Source: Pseudomonadota bacterium
GTDB lineage: Bacteria; Pseudomonadota; Alphaproteobacteria; Rhodospirillales; Magnetospirillaceae
Direction: 5' to 3'
NCBI GenBank assembly: GCA_021793155.1
Contig: JAJYTF010000005.1
Span: 68,203-132,202 of the forward strand
DNA length: 64,000 nt
Part shown: positions 1 through 8,991 of the stretch, piece after piece
Layout: the number at the start of each line of letters is the position of its first letter
Position numbering within the stretch: the first letter of the stretch is position 1
Position numbers and translations under genes: made by a program
Notes under the pieces: model-generated
Database searches by the model: none
The model's input: only the letters and a program-made list of their open reading frames with translations
Told to the model about the DNA's origin: nothing

Positions 1-320
1 GCGGCGTCTCGAAGGACAAGCGCAACCCGTTGTTTCTCCTCGTCCTGAGGAGCCGCCAACGGCGGCGTCTCGAAGGACAAGCGCAACCCGTTGTTTCTCC
101 TCGTCCTGAGGAGCCGCCAACGGCGGCGTCTCGAAGGACAAGCGCAACCCGTTGTTTCTCCTCGTCCTGAGGAGCCGCCAACGGCGGCATCTCGAAGGAC
201 AAGCGCAACCCGTTGTTTCTCCTCGTCCTGAGGAGCCGCCAACGGCGGCATCTCGAAGGACAAGCGCAACCCGTTGTTTCTCCTCGTCCTGAGGAGCCGC
301 CAACGGCGGCGTCTCGAAGG
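1..320. repeat. 61-bp tandem array of REP-like palindromes
   Basis: Five head-to-tail copies of a 61-bp unit start at 1, 62, 123, 184 and 245, and a sixth broken copy starts at 306. The copies are nearly identical; the visible variation is gcgtctc versus gcatctc. Each unit contains an imperfect palindrome with the perfect core GCCGCC-AAC-GGCGGC, flanked by GTCCT and AGGAC arms, so every unit can fold as a hairpin. The CCTCGTCCTGAGGAGC / CTCGAAGGAC sequence resembles REP-type palindromes common in alphaproteobacterial intergenic DNA (from memory). The array may continue left of the window. Confidence 0.9.
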
Positions 321-516
321 ATGCCCGGGCAGTCGGACGACTTTCTCCCCAGGGCCTTGGCCCTCTTACCTTTGGCCCTTGTTCTAAAGCCGCATATCCG
401 TCGGTCGCACCCGCTCGTACATTGGAATGGTTCTGACACCAGCAACCGTTCCGACGAGACCGCAGGGAAGACGTGAAGGACAGAACAATGGACAGGTTGC
501 GGAAGAGGTCGGCGCC

Positions 517-1288
517 GTGATCGCGGCAGGGCTCGTCCCCTCCCTGCGGCGCCACACGCTGGCTCCTGCATGGCGCGGCTGGATCGCGCGTTCCGCCCCG
601 GCCCTGACCATCCTGCTGGCGTGGCAGGTGGTTTCCACCGGACTGGCCAGTCCGCGCCTGCCGACTCCCGCCGCCGTGGTGGCGACGATGGGCGAGGAAG
701 CACTGCACGGCCCGCTGCTTTACCATCTCGGCGTCACATTGCTCCGCGTGACGGTCTCGTTCAGCCTGGCCATGGCCGTCGGAACCGTTTTGGGAATCGC
801 CATGGGGTCGTCGGCCCGCCTGAACCGCTGGCTGGATCCGTGGCTGCAGCTGTTCTTGACCATTCCTGCCATGGTGGTGGCCATCCTGGCGTATGTCTGG
901 CTGGGGCTGACGGAAACAGCGGCAATCGTCGCGGTGACCCTGTCCAAGCTGCCGAACGTGGTGGTCATCCTGCGGGAAGGGCGCCGGCGCCATGACCGGG
1001 AACTGGCCGACATGGCCCACGCGTTTCGTTTTCCACCGCGCAACTTGGTATTCGACCTTCTGATTCCTGAACTCGCGCCGTTTCTTCTCGCCGCCGCACG
1101 CTCCGGTCTGTCGCTGGTGTGGAAGATCGTGCTGCTGGTGGAATTGCTGGGCCGATCGAGCGGGATCGGTTTCCAGCTCAACGTCTATTTCCAGATGTTC
1201 GACATGACCCGGGTCCTGGCCTATGCGGCCAGCTTCATGCTGATCATCCTGGCCATCGATTCCGTTCTCCTGGCGTGGATGGACCGCC

Positions 1289-1311
<23 letters not shown>
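517..1311 (+). CDS. ABC transporter permease, SsuC/TauC-like
   Basis: Inner-membrane permease of the nitrate/sulfonate/taurine ABC family (BPD_transp_1). Several hydrophobic segments are visible, beginning with ALTILLAWQVVS, and the EAA-type cytoplasmic loop lies around the KLPNVVVILREGRRR and ELADMAHAF stretch. I prefer the GTG at 517, preceded by AGAGG at a good distance, which gives 264 residues. The frame stays open back to an ATG at 427, but those extra 30 residues are polar and look non-coding. It overlaps the ATPase gene that follows. The substrate is unknown. Position upstream of a PQQ-system binding protein suggests a role in the methanol/lanthanide island. Confidence 0.85.
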
Positions 1312-1966
<655 letters not shown>

Positions 1967-1985
1967 CCGGGGGCAAGTCGCTACC

Positions 1986-3233
1986 ATGAGGAAGACCCGA
2001 TACGAGTTCAGTGGCTTGATCAGAAAGACCGCGGCGCAATTACTCCTCTGCTTCGCCGTCGCCCTTGTCCTTCCCCGGCAGGTGGCCGCCGACCAGCCGG
2101 CGGCCACCATCGCCGTGGGCTATCTGGGTGAAAAGATGGCAGCCGCTGCGCCCGAACCCTATCTGGATGCACCGCCGGCCGACGAAGGCATCGACGGCGC
2201 GAGCCAGGCGATCGCCGACGACGACACCACGGGCCGCTTCGTCGGGCAGCACTTCGAACTCCAGGATGGTCGAACTGCAGCCAACGGCGACTTGCGGCAG
2301 GCGTTCCGCGCCATGGTGGCAAGCGGCCTGCGCCTGATCCTGGTGGATCTGCCGGCAGCCGGCCTGCTGGCCGTGGCCGACCTGCCCGAGGCAAAGAACG
2401 CGACCCTGTTCAACCTCCGAGCAACCGACGATTCACTGCGTGGCGCCGACTGCCGCGCCAATATCCTGCATACCGCGCCCAGCAGGGCGATGCTGGCCGA
2501 TGCGCTGGTACAGTATCTGATCGTCAAGCAATGGCCGAACGTCTTCCTGGTGGTCGGCCCAACCGCGGCGGATCGCGCCTATGCCGAGGCGATCAAGCGC
2601 TCGATCGCCAAGTTTAGGGGTCACCTGGTGGCTGAAAAGGCCTGGACCTACCAGCCGGGCGCGAAGCGTTCCGACAGCGGACATTATTCGGAAGCGGCCC
2701 AGGCCGCCGATTTCACCCAGGGCGTGCACTACGACATCCTGATCGTCGCCGACGAGGACGACGAGTTCGGCGACTACCTGAATTACGCCACGGCCGAACC
2801 GCGGCCGGTCGCCGGAACCCAGGGGCTGGTCCCCTCCGCCTGGTCGCGGCCGCACCAGGAATGGGGCGCCACCCAACTGCAGAACCGCTTCCTGAAACGC
2901 TTCGGCCGGTGGATGACGAGCCGGGACTACGCCGCCTGGCTGGCCGTCCGCGCGGTCGGCGAGGCCGCCACCCGCACCGGATCGACCGACCCCCAAAAGA
3001 TCAGCGCCTATCTGCGCAGCGACCAGTTCGAACTGCCCGGCTACAAGGGGGAGCCGCTGAGCTTTCGGTCATGGGACGGGCAAATGCGCCAGGCCATCCT
3101 GTTGTCCGATTCCCGGGCTCTGGTCTCGGTATCGCCGCAGCCCGGCTTCCTCCACCCCACTACGGGCCTGGACACCCTTGGGTTCGACCGGCCGGAAAGC
3201 CAATGCCATGCAAGATCACCCAGCGCCAATTAA
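1986..3233 (+). CDS. ABC substrate-binding protein, PQQ-dependent alcohol dehydrogenase system (PedA1-like)
   Basis: Exported periplasmic protein of 415 residues related to branched-chain amino acid binding proteins. An N-terminal signal peptide (LLLCFAVALVLP...) is followed by a two-lobed body with the family-like stretch CRANILHTAPSRAMLADALVQ. It matches my memory of the family named 'ABC transporter, substrate binding protein, PQQ-dependent alcohol dehydrogenase system' (TIGR03863). Relatives in Pseudomonas (pedA1A2BC) and Methylobacterium (lut) clusters are implicated in lanthanide handling. Its 3' end overlaps the beta-propeller gene. The matching ATPase and ABC-2 permease appear to be those at 14.2-15.7 kb, although a SsuBC pair lies directly upstream. 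Function is inferred. Confidence 0.85.
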   Translation: MRKTRYEFSGLIRKTAAQLLLCFAVALVLPRQVAADQPAATIAVGYLGEKMAAAAPEPYLDAPPADEGIDGASQAIADDDTTGRFVGQHFELQDGRTAANGDLRQAFRAMVASGLRLILVDLPAAGLLAVADLPEAKNATLFNLRATDDSLRGADCRANILHTAPSRAMLADALVQYLIVKQWPNVFLVVGPTAADRAYAEAIKRSIAKFRGHLVAEKAWTYQPGAKRSDSGHYSEAAQAADFTQGVHYDILIVADEDDEFGDYLNYATAEPRPVAGTQGLVPSAWSRPHQEWGATQLQNRFLKRFGRWMTSRDYAAWLAVRAVGEAATRTGSTDPQKISAYLRSDQFELPGYKGEPLSFRSWDGQMRQAILLSDSRALVSVSPQPGFLHPTTGLDTLGFDRPESQCHARSPSAN

Positions 3234-4194
3234 TCAAGCCATCATACCGGCTGTGTTGCTCGGCCTCCTCCTCGGATCGGCCGCACAGGCGGAGACGGTC
3301 CTGGTGTCCAACGAAAAGGGCAATTCGATTACCGTTCTCGATGCCGACAGCCTGAAGGTCCTGCGGACCGTACCGGTCGGACAACGGCCCCGCGGCATCG
3401 TCTTGTCCAAGGACGACAAGTGGCTCTACATCTGCGCCAGCGACGACGACAGGATCGACGTCCTCGACCTCGACAACTTCCAGCTGAAAGCCCCGTTGCC
3501 GAGCGGCCACGACCCCGAGACCTTCGCCCTGCATCCCGACGGAGAGCATCTTTACGTCTCGAACGAGGACAACAGCCTGGTGTCCATCGTCGACATCCCG
3601 AACCGGCGGATCGTCGGCGAGATCCCGGTGGGTGTCGAGCCCGAGGGCATGGCTGTGAGCCCCGACGGCAAGTGGATCGTCAACACTTCCGAGACCACCA
3701 ACATGGCGCATTTCGTCGATAACGCCAGTCATGCCGTGGTGGCAAACGTCTTGGTGGACAGCCGTCCGCGCCATGCCGAATGGTCCTCGGACGGAGCCCA
3801 GGTCTGGGTGTCGTCAGAAATCGGGGGCACGGTCAGCGTCATCGATGCGGCGACGCGAAAGGTCATCCACAAGATCAGCTTCGCCGTGCCCGGCGTTCCG
3901 AAACAGGCGATCCAGGCGGTGGGCATCGTATTGACCAAGGACCGGAAGCGCGCCTTCGTCGCCTTGGGACCGTCCAACCGTGTCGCGGTGGTGGATGCGC
4001 AGACCTTCGAGGTAACCAAATACCTGCTGGTCGGCCAAAGGGTCTGGAACCTGGCATTCAATCACGATGAGACCCGGCTGTTCACCACCAACGGCATCAG
4101 CAACGACATCTCGGTGATCGACGTACCGAAGTTGCGTGTCATCAAATCGGTGACGGTCGGGAACCAACCTTGGGGCGTGGTGGTTCGGCCATGA
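3208..4194 (+). CDS. PQQ-associated YVTN beta-propeller protein (PedA2-like)
   Basis: Periplasmic beta-propeller of about 328 residues with repeated YVTN-type blades such as SITVLDADSLKVLRTVPVG, HLYVSNEDNSLVSIVDI and ISVIDVPKLRVIKSVTVG. A signal peptide ends near AAQAET. It fits the family 'PQQ-dependent catabolism-associated beta-propeller protein' (TIGR03866). I prefer the ATG at 3208, which follows GGAAAG. An in-frame ATG at 3178 would lengthen the overlap with the upstream gene. The stop overlaps the next start in ATGA, so the genes are coupled. It probably works with the upstream binding protein; whether it binds metal or ligand is not known. Confidence 0.88.
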   Translation: MQDHPAPINQAIIPAVLLGLLLGSAAQAETVLVSNEKGNSITVLDADSLKVLRTVPVGQRPRGIVLSKDDKWLYICASDDDRIDVLDLDNFQLKAPLPSGHDPETFALHPDGEHLYVSNEDNSLVSIVDIPNRRIVGEIPVGVEPEGMAVSPDGKWIVNTSETTNMAHFVDNASHAVVANVLVDSRPRHAEWSSDGAQVWVSSEIGGTVSVIDAATRKVIHKISFAVPGVPKQAIQAVGIVLTKDRKRAFVALGPSNRVAVVDAQTFEVTKYLLVGQRVWNLAFNHDETRLFTTNGISNDISVIDVPKLRVIKSVTVGNQPWGVVVRP

Positions 4195-4814
4195 CCCCGT
4201 ACAGCCGAAAGATCCCCGGCTTTCCGCGGATTGGCCTGCTCGCCGCCGCGGTCGTCGGGCTGCTGCCGCATCTGGCATTTGCCGCGGCGCCCGGCAGCGA
4301 TCCTGACTGGCCTTGCCAACAGCCTCTGGTGCCCAGCGTATCCGCCGCCATGGTTTGGGATGGCCCACCCCTTGAGGGCACCGGCGACTGGCGTTCCGAC
4401 CCGACGGTGGCCACCCTGGTGGCCAAGCTGGCCGACAAGGACCTCCCGGTGGACCAGGGAAAGGCTGCCATCGACCAATTCATTCACGCCCGGACGTCGA
4501 ACCGCCAGCGCTCGATCACACAGGCCTTCGCCGGCCTGCTGGAGGAAAACAACCGGGCCAGGACCCGGGTTATCGACAACATCAAGATGCTGGCCGAGCG
4601 CCAGCGTGGGCTGGCCGATGTCATCTCGCGGCTGACCGCCGAGCGGGACAAGGCGGGAGTGAACGCCGATCCGGAGTTGGTGGACCGATGGGCCTTCGCC
4701 CGGCGCACCTATTACGCGGTGCAGCGAACCGTCGGCTATGCCTGCGAGATGCCCGCCGAACTCGACCAGCGCCTGGGCTTCTACGCCAGGGAACTGGAGG
4801 CCGGGCTCCCCTGA
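4191..4814 (+). CDS. Uncharacterised exported protein of the PQQ/methanol cluster
   Basis: 207 residues starting at the ATG that overlaps the previous stop (ATGA). A hydrophobic signal peptide (IGLLAAAVVGLLPHLAFA) is followed by DPDWPCQQPLVP, in which WPCQ looks like a conserved motif, then VWDGPPLEG. The middle is strongly helical and probably coiled-coil (LLEENNRARTRVIDNIKMLAERQR). A second Cys lies near the C-terminus (GYACEMPAELDQR), so one disulfide is possible. I do not recognise a named domain. Operon position between the beta-propeller and SoxYZ-like genes suggests a periplasmic partner of quinoprotein dehydrogenase or lanthanide handling. Confidence 0.8.
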   Translation: MTPYSRKIPGFPRIGLLAAAVVGLLPHLAFAAAPGSDPDWPCQQPLVPSVSAAMVWDGPPLEGTGDWRSDPTVATLVAKLADKDLPVDQGKAAIDQFIHARTSNRQRSITQAFAGLLEENNRARTRVIDNIKMLAERQRGLADVISRLTAERDKAGVNADPELVDRWAFARRTYYAVQRTVGYACEMPAELDQRLGFYARELEAGLP

Positions 4815-4838
4815 TATTTCCCACAAAAGAGGCACCCC

Positions 4839-5516
4839 ATGAAACGGACGAAAGCGATCGGGTTCCATCTTTTATGCGCGATTGCCGCGGCGGCGTTGCC
4901 GGCAGCGGCTCAGGCCACCGGCGAGCCGGACAGCCCGGCCCAGGCCGCGCTGTTCGACAGCGACCACCTGAAAAACATCCACACGCCGGTGCGGCTCAAT
5001 TATTCCTTCGCCCGGAGCGGCAATCCATCCATCTCCTACAAGGACAGCGTGGTCGCCGAAATCAGGGCGGTACACGACAACGGCACCAAGGACGTATGGA
5101 TCCGTTTTCTGAGCGGCGAGCGGGAAATGCCGTCGACGCCGGTGATCGGCTACCACGGCAATCCCTTGCTGATGTACTTCCTTGAACATGACGTCATGGA
5201 AATGCGGGGCGAAACCGGGATCCCGGCAGCTTACTTCCGCAACCGGGTCCGCCACGCCTTTGTCGCCGGAGCCCGAACCAGCCAAGTGACAATTCCGTTG
5301 GCCGGCAAGATGCAGTCGGCCACCGAAATCGACATCACGCCTTTCGGCAACGACCCAAACCTTGCGAGCCTGCCGGCGATCGCCGGCAAGACCTATCATT
5401 TCATTCTATGCGACCAGGTTCCTGGAACGATATGGCAGATCAGCTCGCGGATGCCCTCCTCCGCCCAGGGTCCGGTGGTCGACGAATCGATGACCTATTC
5501 GGGAGAAGCTCCATGA
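4839..5516 (+). CDS. Uncharacterised exported protein of the methanol cluster
   Basis: 225 residues, starting at ATG 4839 after AAAAGAGG. A clear signal peptide (LLCAIAAAALPAAAQA) is followed by a globular body. Visible features are HTPVRLNYSFARSG, FLSGEREMPSTPVIGYHGNPLLMYFLEHDVMEM and one Cys in HFILCDQVPG. The beta-rich, Gly/Pro-rich character resembles a periplasmic lipoprotein-like or carrier fold, but no named family is recognised. It is 24 bases after the previous gene and overlaps the next in ATGA, so all are one operon. The role is unknown; context suggests periplasmic work alongside XoxF. Confidence 0.78.
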   Translation: MKRTKAIGFHLLCAIAAAALPAAAQATGEPDSPAQAALFDSDHLKNIHTPVRLNYSFARSGNPSISYKDSVVAEIRAVHDNGTKDVWIRFLSGEREMPSTPVIGYHGNPLLMYFLEHDVMEMRGETGIPAAYFRNRVRHAFVAGARTSQVTIPLAGKMQSATEIDITPFGNDPNLASLPAIAGKTYHFILCDQVPGTIWQISSRMPSSAQGPVVDESMTYSGEAP

Positions 5517-5896
5517 GCCTCGACCCCCGATCGCTCCGCAAGAGCATTGCCGTTCTGCTGGTCGGCCTGGCGACGCCGGCCGCCTCTGCGCTCGGCGCGC
5601 CGCCCGCCGCCCGCACCAACGATTACCCGACGGCCGATCGCGCCGACTATGTGTTGGGTTGCATGGCGGCCAACGGAAATACGCGCATCGCGTTGATGAA
5701 ATGCTCCTGCGCCATCGACGCCATCGCACGGGCCATGCCCTACTCCGACTACGAGAAGGCCGAAACGGCGCTCGGAATGCAGGCCGGCGGCGGCCTTGGC
5801 GGCCGGGTCGGAGTCTTCCAGGATCCGCCGGAACTCAAGCAGGTCATCGACAAGCTTCACCGCGCCCAGGCCGAAGCCGATCTGAAATGTTTCTGA
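5513..5896 (+). CDS. Small exported Cys-containing protein of the methanol cluster
   Basis: 127 residues starting at the ATG overlapping the previous stop. A signal peptide (IAVLLVGLATPAASALG) is followed by a short mature domain with four Cys: LGCMAANG, the paired CSC in LMKCSCAID, and the penultimate residue in DLKCF. The CMAANG...CSCAID arrangement suggests two disulfides or a small metal or cofactor site. No heme CxxCH motif is present. Function is unknown. Coupling to the upstream exported proteins argues for a common periplasmic process. Confidence 0.8.
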   Translation: MSLDPRSLRKSIAVLLVGLATPAASALGAPPAARTNDYPTADRADYVLGCMAANGNTRIALMKCSCAIDAIARAMPYSDYEKAETALGMQAGGGLGGRVGVFQDPPELKQVIDKLHRAQAEADLKCF

Positions 5897-6009
5897 CGAG
5901 CCGGCCGGCCGATGAATAGAAGAGGAGTAACCCATTTGGATCCGATTGTTCCTGCCCGGCGGGCAGCAAATATCACCAACTAGCCAGCCATTTTTCGGGA
6001 GATGACGCC

Positions 6010-6909
6010 ATGCCTGGATGCGCCTCCACCAGCCCGATGCGTAACGCCGCGCTGGCGGCGTTGCTGGCCTCGGTCACCATCTGCGGAACCGCGCTCGCCG
6101 AACCGGCGGAGCCGGCAGAGCCGGCAGGTTCAGACGATGCGTCGGCCGAAGCTCGATGGGACGAATTGCGCCCGATGCTGTTCGAAGGCAAGACGCTACT
6201 CGACGGCAAGGACGTGATCGAGTTGCACGCGCCGTCCCGGGCCCTGCAGGCCGCGGCGGTTCCGGTCGCCTTCCACACCAAGTTTCGCCAGACCCCCGAG
6301 CATTACGTCAAGGCGGTCAGCCTGGTGATCGACGCCAACCCCGCTCCGTTGGCGGCGGTATTCCACTTCACGCCGGACAGCGGACAGGCGGATGCCGAAA
6401 CCCGCCTCAGGGTCGACGACTACACCTTCATCCATGCGGTCGTCGAAACCAACGACGGCAAATTCTATGAGACCCGCAGCTTCGTCAAAGCCGCGGGCGG
6501 CTGCTCCGCACCGATGAGCAAGGATGCGGCAGCGGCGGCCCATCAGATTGGACAGATGCGCTTCCGGCAGGTCGGCGAATTCCTGCCGGGAACGCCCAAC
6601 CTGGCCCAATTGAAGATCAATCACCCCAACAATTCCGGAATGCAAATGGATCAGATGACCCGCCTTTACATTCCGGCTCATTACATCCGGACGATCTCGG
6701 TGACTCTCGACGGCAAACCGATCATGAACGTCGACGCCGATATTTCTCTCAGCCAGAACCCGTTCTTCCGCTTCTATTATGTGCCTCAGCATCCCGGCCC
6801 GCTGAAGGTTTCGGTGAAGGACAACCTCAACGAATCATTCACTTCGAGCTGGCCCGTCGGCCCACAGGCCTCGGCCGGGCAGACCGCTTCTGAAGCCAAT
6901 ATGAAATAG
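6010..6909 (+). CDS. Quinoprotein dehydrogenase-associated SoxYZ-like carrier protein
   Basis: 299 residues, start ATG 6010 after GGGAG. A signal peptide (ALAALLASVTICGTALA) precedes a SoxY-like domain ending at a GGC motif (Cys165 in KAAGGCSAP), which corresponds to the swinging-arm Cys of SoxY. A SoxZ-like domain follows (TRLYIPAHYIRTISVTLDG ... DNLNESFTSSWPV). It fits 'quinoprotein dehydrogenase-associated SoxYZ-like carrier' (TIGR04557, from memory). No soxABX or soxCD genes are in the window, so a thiosulfate-oxidation role is unlikely. It is convergent with the xox operon and probably acts in the periplasm near XoxF. Confidence 0.9.
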   Translation: MPGCASTSPMRNAALAALLASVTICGTALAEPAEPAEPAGSDDASAEARWDELRPMLFEGKTLLDGKDVIELHAPSRALQAAAVPVAFHTKFRQTPEHYVKAVSLVIDANPAPLAAVFHFTPDSGQADAETRLRVDDYTFIHAVVETNDGKFYETRSFVKAAGGCSAPMSKDAAAAAHQIGQMRFRQVGEFLPGTPNLAQLKINHPNNSGMQMDQMTRLYIPAHYIRTISVTLDGKPIMNVDADISLSQNPFFRFYYVPQHPGPLKVSVKDNLNESFTSSWPVGPQASAGQTASEANMK

Positions 6910-6922
6910 GTGGTGAAGCGCC

Positions 6923-6948
6923 CCCTCGCCCCATGCGGGGGGCGAGGG
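6923..6948. terminator. Hairpin between convergent SoxYZ-like and xox operons
   Basis: CCCTCGCCCC and GGGGCGAGGG form a perfect 10-bp stem with a 6-base loop, in the 65-bp gap between two convergent genes. There is no long T-run, so a purely intrinsic mechanism is uncertain. Position suggests a bidirectional terminator. Confidence 0.6.
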
Positions 6949-6974
6949 CTTATCCTGCACGCCCCCGGCGCCCT

Positions 6975-7595
6975 TTACGGCTGGCCGGGGGGCGTGCCGA
7001 ACGGTTTCACCGGCGAGGTGGGATTGCCGGCGGCTTGCCAGGCGTCTATGCCGTCGGGATACCACAGCACGCGCCGATAGCCGAGACTGAGGGCGCGGCG
7101 AGCGGCATTCCACGACATCCAGCAATTGGCCCGGCAATAGAAGACCAGCGGCCGATCCTGGTCTCCGCCGGTGATCCGGCGCAGACTGTCGGTGAAATAG
7201 GCTAGCAGGGGTGGCGGCAGCCGCCCATAGCCCACATTGGGCAACCACACCGCACCGGGTATTGCGGCATGGGCGGGGGGCAGCCAGACATTGTCCGGAG
7301 CCAGCTTCGGCGGGCGCAGCTCCTGTGGCAGCACATCGACGATGATGGTCTGGGAATCGGCAAGCCGCCGCGCCAGCGACGCCGTATCGACCACTTCGCC
7401 CCCCCGGAGGGTGAGTGGAACCGGGCTGCGGTAATTGTCCAGACGGTAATCGTCCGGCTCGGCCGGCGGCAGTGGCGCCGACGGCTGGGATTCCCGCGGC
7501 GAACCGGCCGGCTCGGCCGGCGCCGGCGGCCCGGCAGCAAGGATGCATAGCGCCGCCAGCAGCCCGAGCCCGGTCCCCCGCCCAGCCCCGGTCAT
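6975..7595 (-). CDS. PQQ-dependent catabolism-associated rhodanese-like Cys-motif protein
   Basis: 206 residues from the ATG at 7595, which overlaps the xoxJ stop. A signal peptide (LGLLAALCILAAGPPAPA) is followed by a rhodanese-like domain. The core motif FYCRANCWMSWNAARRAL contains Cys154, Cys158 and Trp159, and matches the family called 'CXXCW motif protein' (TIGR03865), although the two Cys here are three residues apart. DGIDAWQAAGNP resembles the usual rhodanese C-terminal tail. It is the last gene of xoxF-xoxG-xoxJ. A periplasmic thiol or sulfur-transfer role with the SoxYZ-like carrier is inference. Confidence 0.88.
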   Translation of the reverse strand: MTGAGRGTGLGLLAALCILAAGPPAPAEPAGSPRESQPSAPLPPAEPDDYRLDNYRSPVPLTLRGGEVVDTASLARRLADSQTIIVDVLPQELRPPKLAPDNVWLPPAHAAIPGAVWLPNVGYGRLPPPLLAYFTDSLRRITGGDQDRPLVFYCRANCWMSWNAARRALSLGYRRVLWYPDGIDAWQAAGNPTSPVKPFGTPPGQP

Positions 7596-8440
7596 CGCAA
7601 ACCAAGCAGCCCGCCCTGCTCGTTCAGCAGCGGCACGCCATAGTCGGCAAGGATGTGATCGATTTCCTGCTGCTTGGCTTGGATCAACGAGTTCAACTTG
7701 CGGCGCCAGTCCACCTCGTTGTGCCTCACCCCCATGGCGATATGGTACTGCATGCGGGGCGCCTGCGGTTCGTCCTTCAGCATGACCAGCGTCAGCGGAA
7801 GATGGTCGTGATGGATGTAATAGCCGGCCAGCGGCCCCCAAAGGAGGCCTGCGTCGATCTTCCTGTCGACGATATCGGAGATCATCTGCCGGCTGGGGGC
7901 GTCGACCCGGGTGTCGACGGTCAGCGGATAGGGGCGCGCCGTGGTCATCAAACCATGCCGGATCAGCAGGTCGGCCGGCGGCGTCCGGGCGATCACGCCG
8001 ATATGCAGGTCTTTCAACCGCGGATCATCGAAGCCGTTGAAGGCCAACCCTTTGTCGTTACGAAGGACGATGACATAGCCGGTGTAATAATAGGGATTGG
8101 TCGTATCCATCTCGCTGTCGCCGGCCACCGTTCCGATCACCAAGTCGCATCGGCCGGCCTGCAGGGTGTTCCGCGAAAAGCCGATTACCTGCGGATACCA
8201 GACGTATTCGACGGGCAACGACAAGGCTTGGCCGAGCAGTTCAGCGATCTTGTTCTCGAAGCCTTCTCGCTGCTGGTCCGAGAACGGAAGGTCGCGCGGA
8301 TCGGCACAGACCCGCAAACCGGTGCGGGCCACCAGATCGCCGGTCGGCGATTGCGCCCGGCCGATGCCGGCGCTCCCACCTCCGACAAGAGCGGCCAACG
8401 CCACGATCCGCAGGAGTGTGGTGAATTTCGAGCTAACCAT
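7592..8440 (-). CDS. xoxJ: XoxJ/MoxJ-like periplasmic binding protein of methanol dehydrogenase
   Basis: 282 residues with a signal peptide (IVALAALVGGGSAGIGRA) and a type-2 periplasmic-binding fold (SBP_bac_3-like). Visible landmarks are LRVCADPRDLPFSDQQREGFENKIAELLG, CDLVIGTVAGDSEMDTTNPYYYTGYV and DAGLLWGPLAGYY. It fits the quinoprotein dehydrogenase-associated putative substrate-binding family (TIGR03871) and the MxaJ/XoxJ group, which help activate or assemble the dehydrogenase. It overlaps xoxG at its 5' end and the rhodanese-like gene at its 3' end. No dedicated permease or ATPase lies beside it, which is typical. Confidence 0.9.
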   Translation of the reverse strand: MVSSKFTTLLRIVALAALVGGGSAGIGRAQSPTGDLVARTGLRVCADPRDLPFSDQQREGFENKIAELLGQALSLPVEYVWYPQVIGFSRNTLQAGRCDLVIGTVAGDSEMDTTNPYYYTGYVIVLRNDKGLAFNGFDDPRLKDLHIGVIARTPPADLLIRHGLMTTARPYPLTVDTRVDAPSRQMISDIVDRKIDAGLLWGPLAGYYIHHDHLPLTLVMLKDEPQAPRMQYHIAMGVRHNEVDWRRKLNSLIQAKQQEIDHILADYGVPLLNEQGGLLGLR

Positions 8441-8885
8441 GCGGCCCCTCGTTCATTGCCGTCAGCTTTTGTGGTCTGCCGCGCCCGATTACGCCGTCGG
8501 AACGGGCCTTGAGATAGGCGTAGATGTCGTCGAGATACATGGTCACGTCCTCGACCTCTGCAAAGCTCGGCATGACGTTCTCGTTCGCCTGGCCGACATT
8601 GACCCGCCCGCCCATCACGGTCGACTTGAACGTGTCCTCGGACATGGTCTTCAGGGACTGGGTCAGATCAGGCGCATACGAGCTCCCCGAACCATCGGGG
8701 CCATGGCAGCGCATGCACGACTCGGTGTAACGGCGCCACCCGTTATAGGTATTCTTGTCGACCTTGCCATCCTTGACGATATACGGCTTCTGGTTCTGTC
8801 CCTGATCCGCCGCTGCGGCGGATACGCCGACCGCCAGGGAAAGCAAGGCCAAGCCGACACAGCGGCCGCGCAAACCCAAAATCAT
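8433..8885 (-). CDS. xoxG: Cytochrome c, electron acceptor of XoxF
   Basis: 150-residue exported c-type cytochrome. A signal peptide (LALLSLAVGVSAAAA) is followed by one heme-binding site, CMRCH at residues 57-61, and a likely distal Met in NVMPSF (Met105). Length and position directly downstream of xoxF identify it as the cognate acceptor, analogous to cytochrome cL (MxaG). It takes electrons from reduced PQQ in the periplasm and passes them towards a terminal oxidase. The C-terminus overlaps the xoxJ start by 8 bases. Confidence 0.92.
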   Translation of the reverse strand: MILGLRGRCVGLALLSLAVGVSAAAADQGQNQKPYIVKDGKVDKNTYNGWRRYTESCMRCHGPDGSGSSYAPDLTQSLKTMSEDTFKSTVMGGRVNVGQANENVMPSFAEVEDVTMYLDDIYAYLKARSDGVIGRGRPQKLTAMNEGPHG

Positions 8886-8991
8886 GAAAGTACTCCCGCA
8901 ATCACAGATGGTCGGGCGAAGAGGGCCGCGGGATGGAAGGCCGGCAGCCCGAAGGCTGACGCCGGTCCCTCCATCCCGACGGCCGCCCGCC

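Noticed and set aside
1-320. CRISPR array
   Set aside because: The 61-bp units repeat without variable spacers and form a contiguous tandem array of palindromes; no cas genes are near.
213-476. Open frame across the 61-bp repeats
   Set aside because: Repeat-derived low-complexity sequence without a domain.
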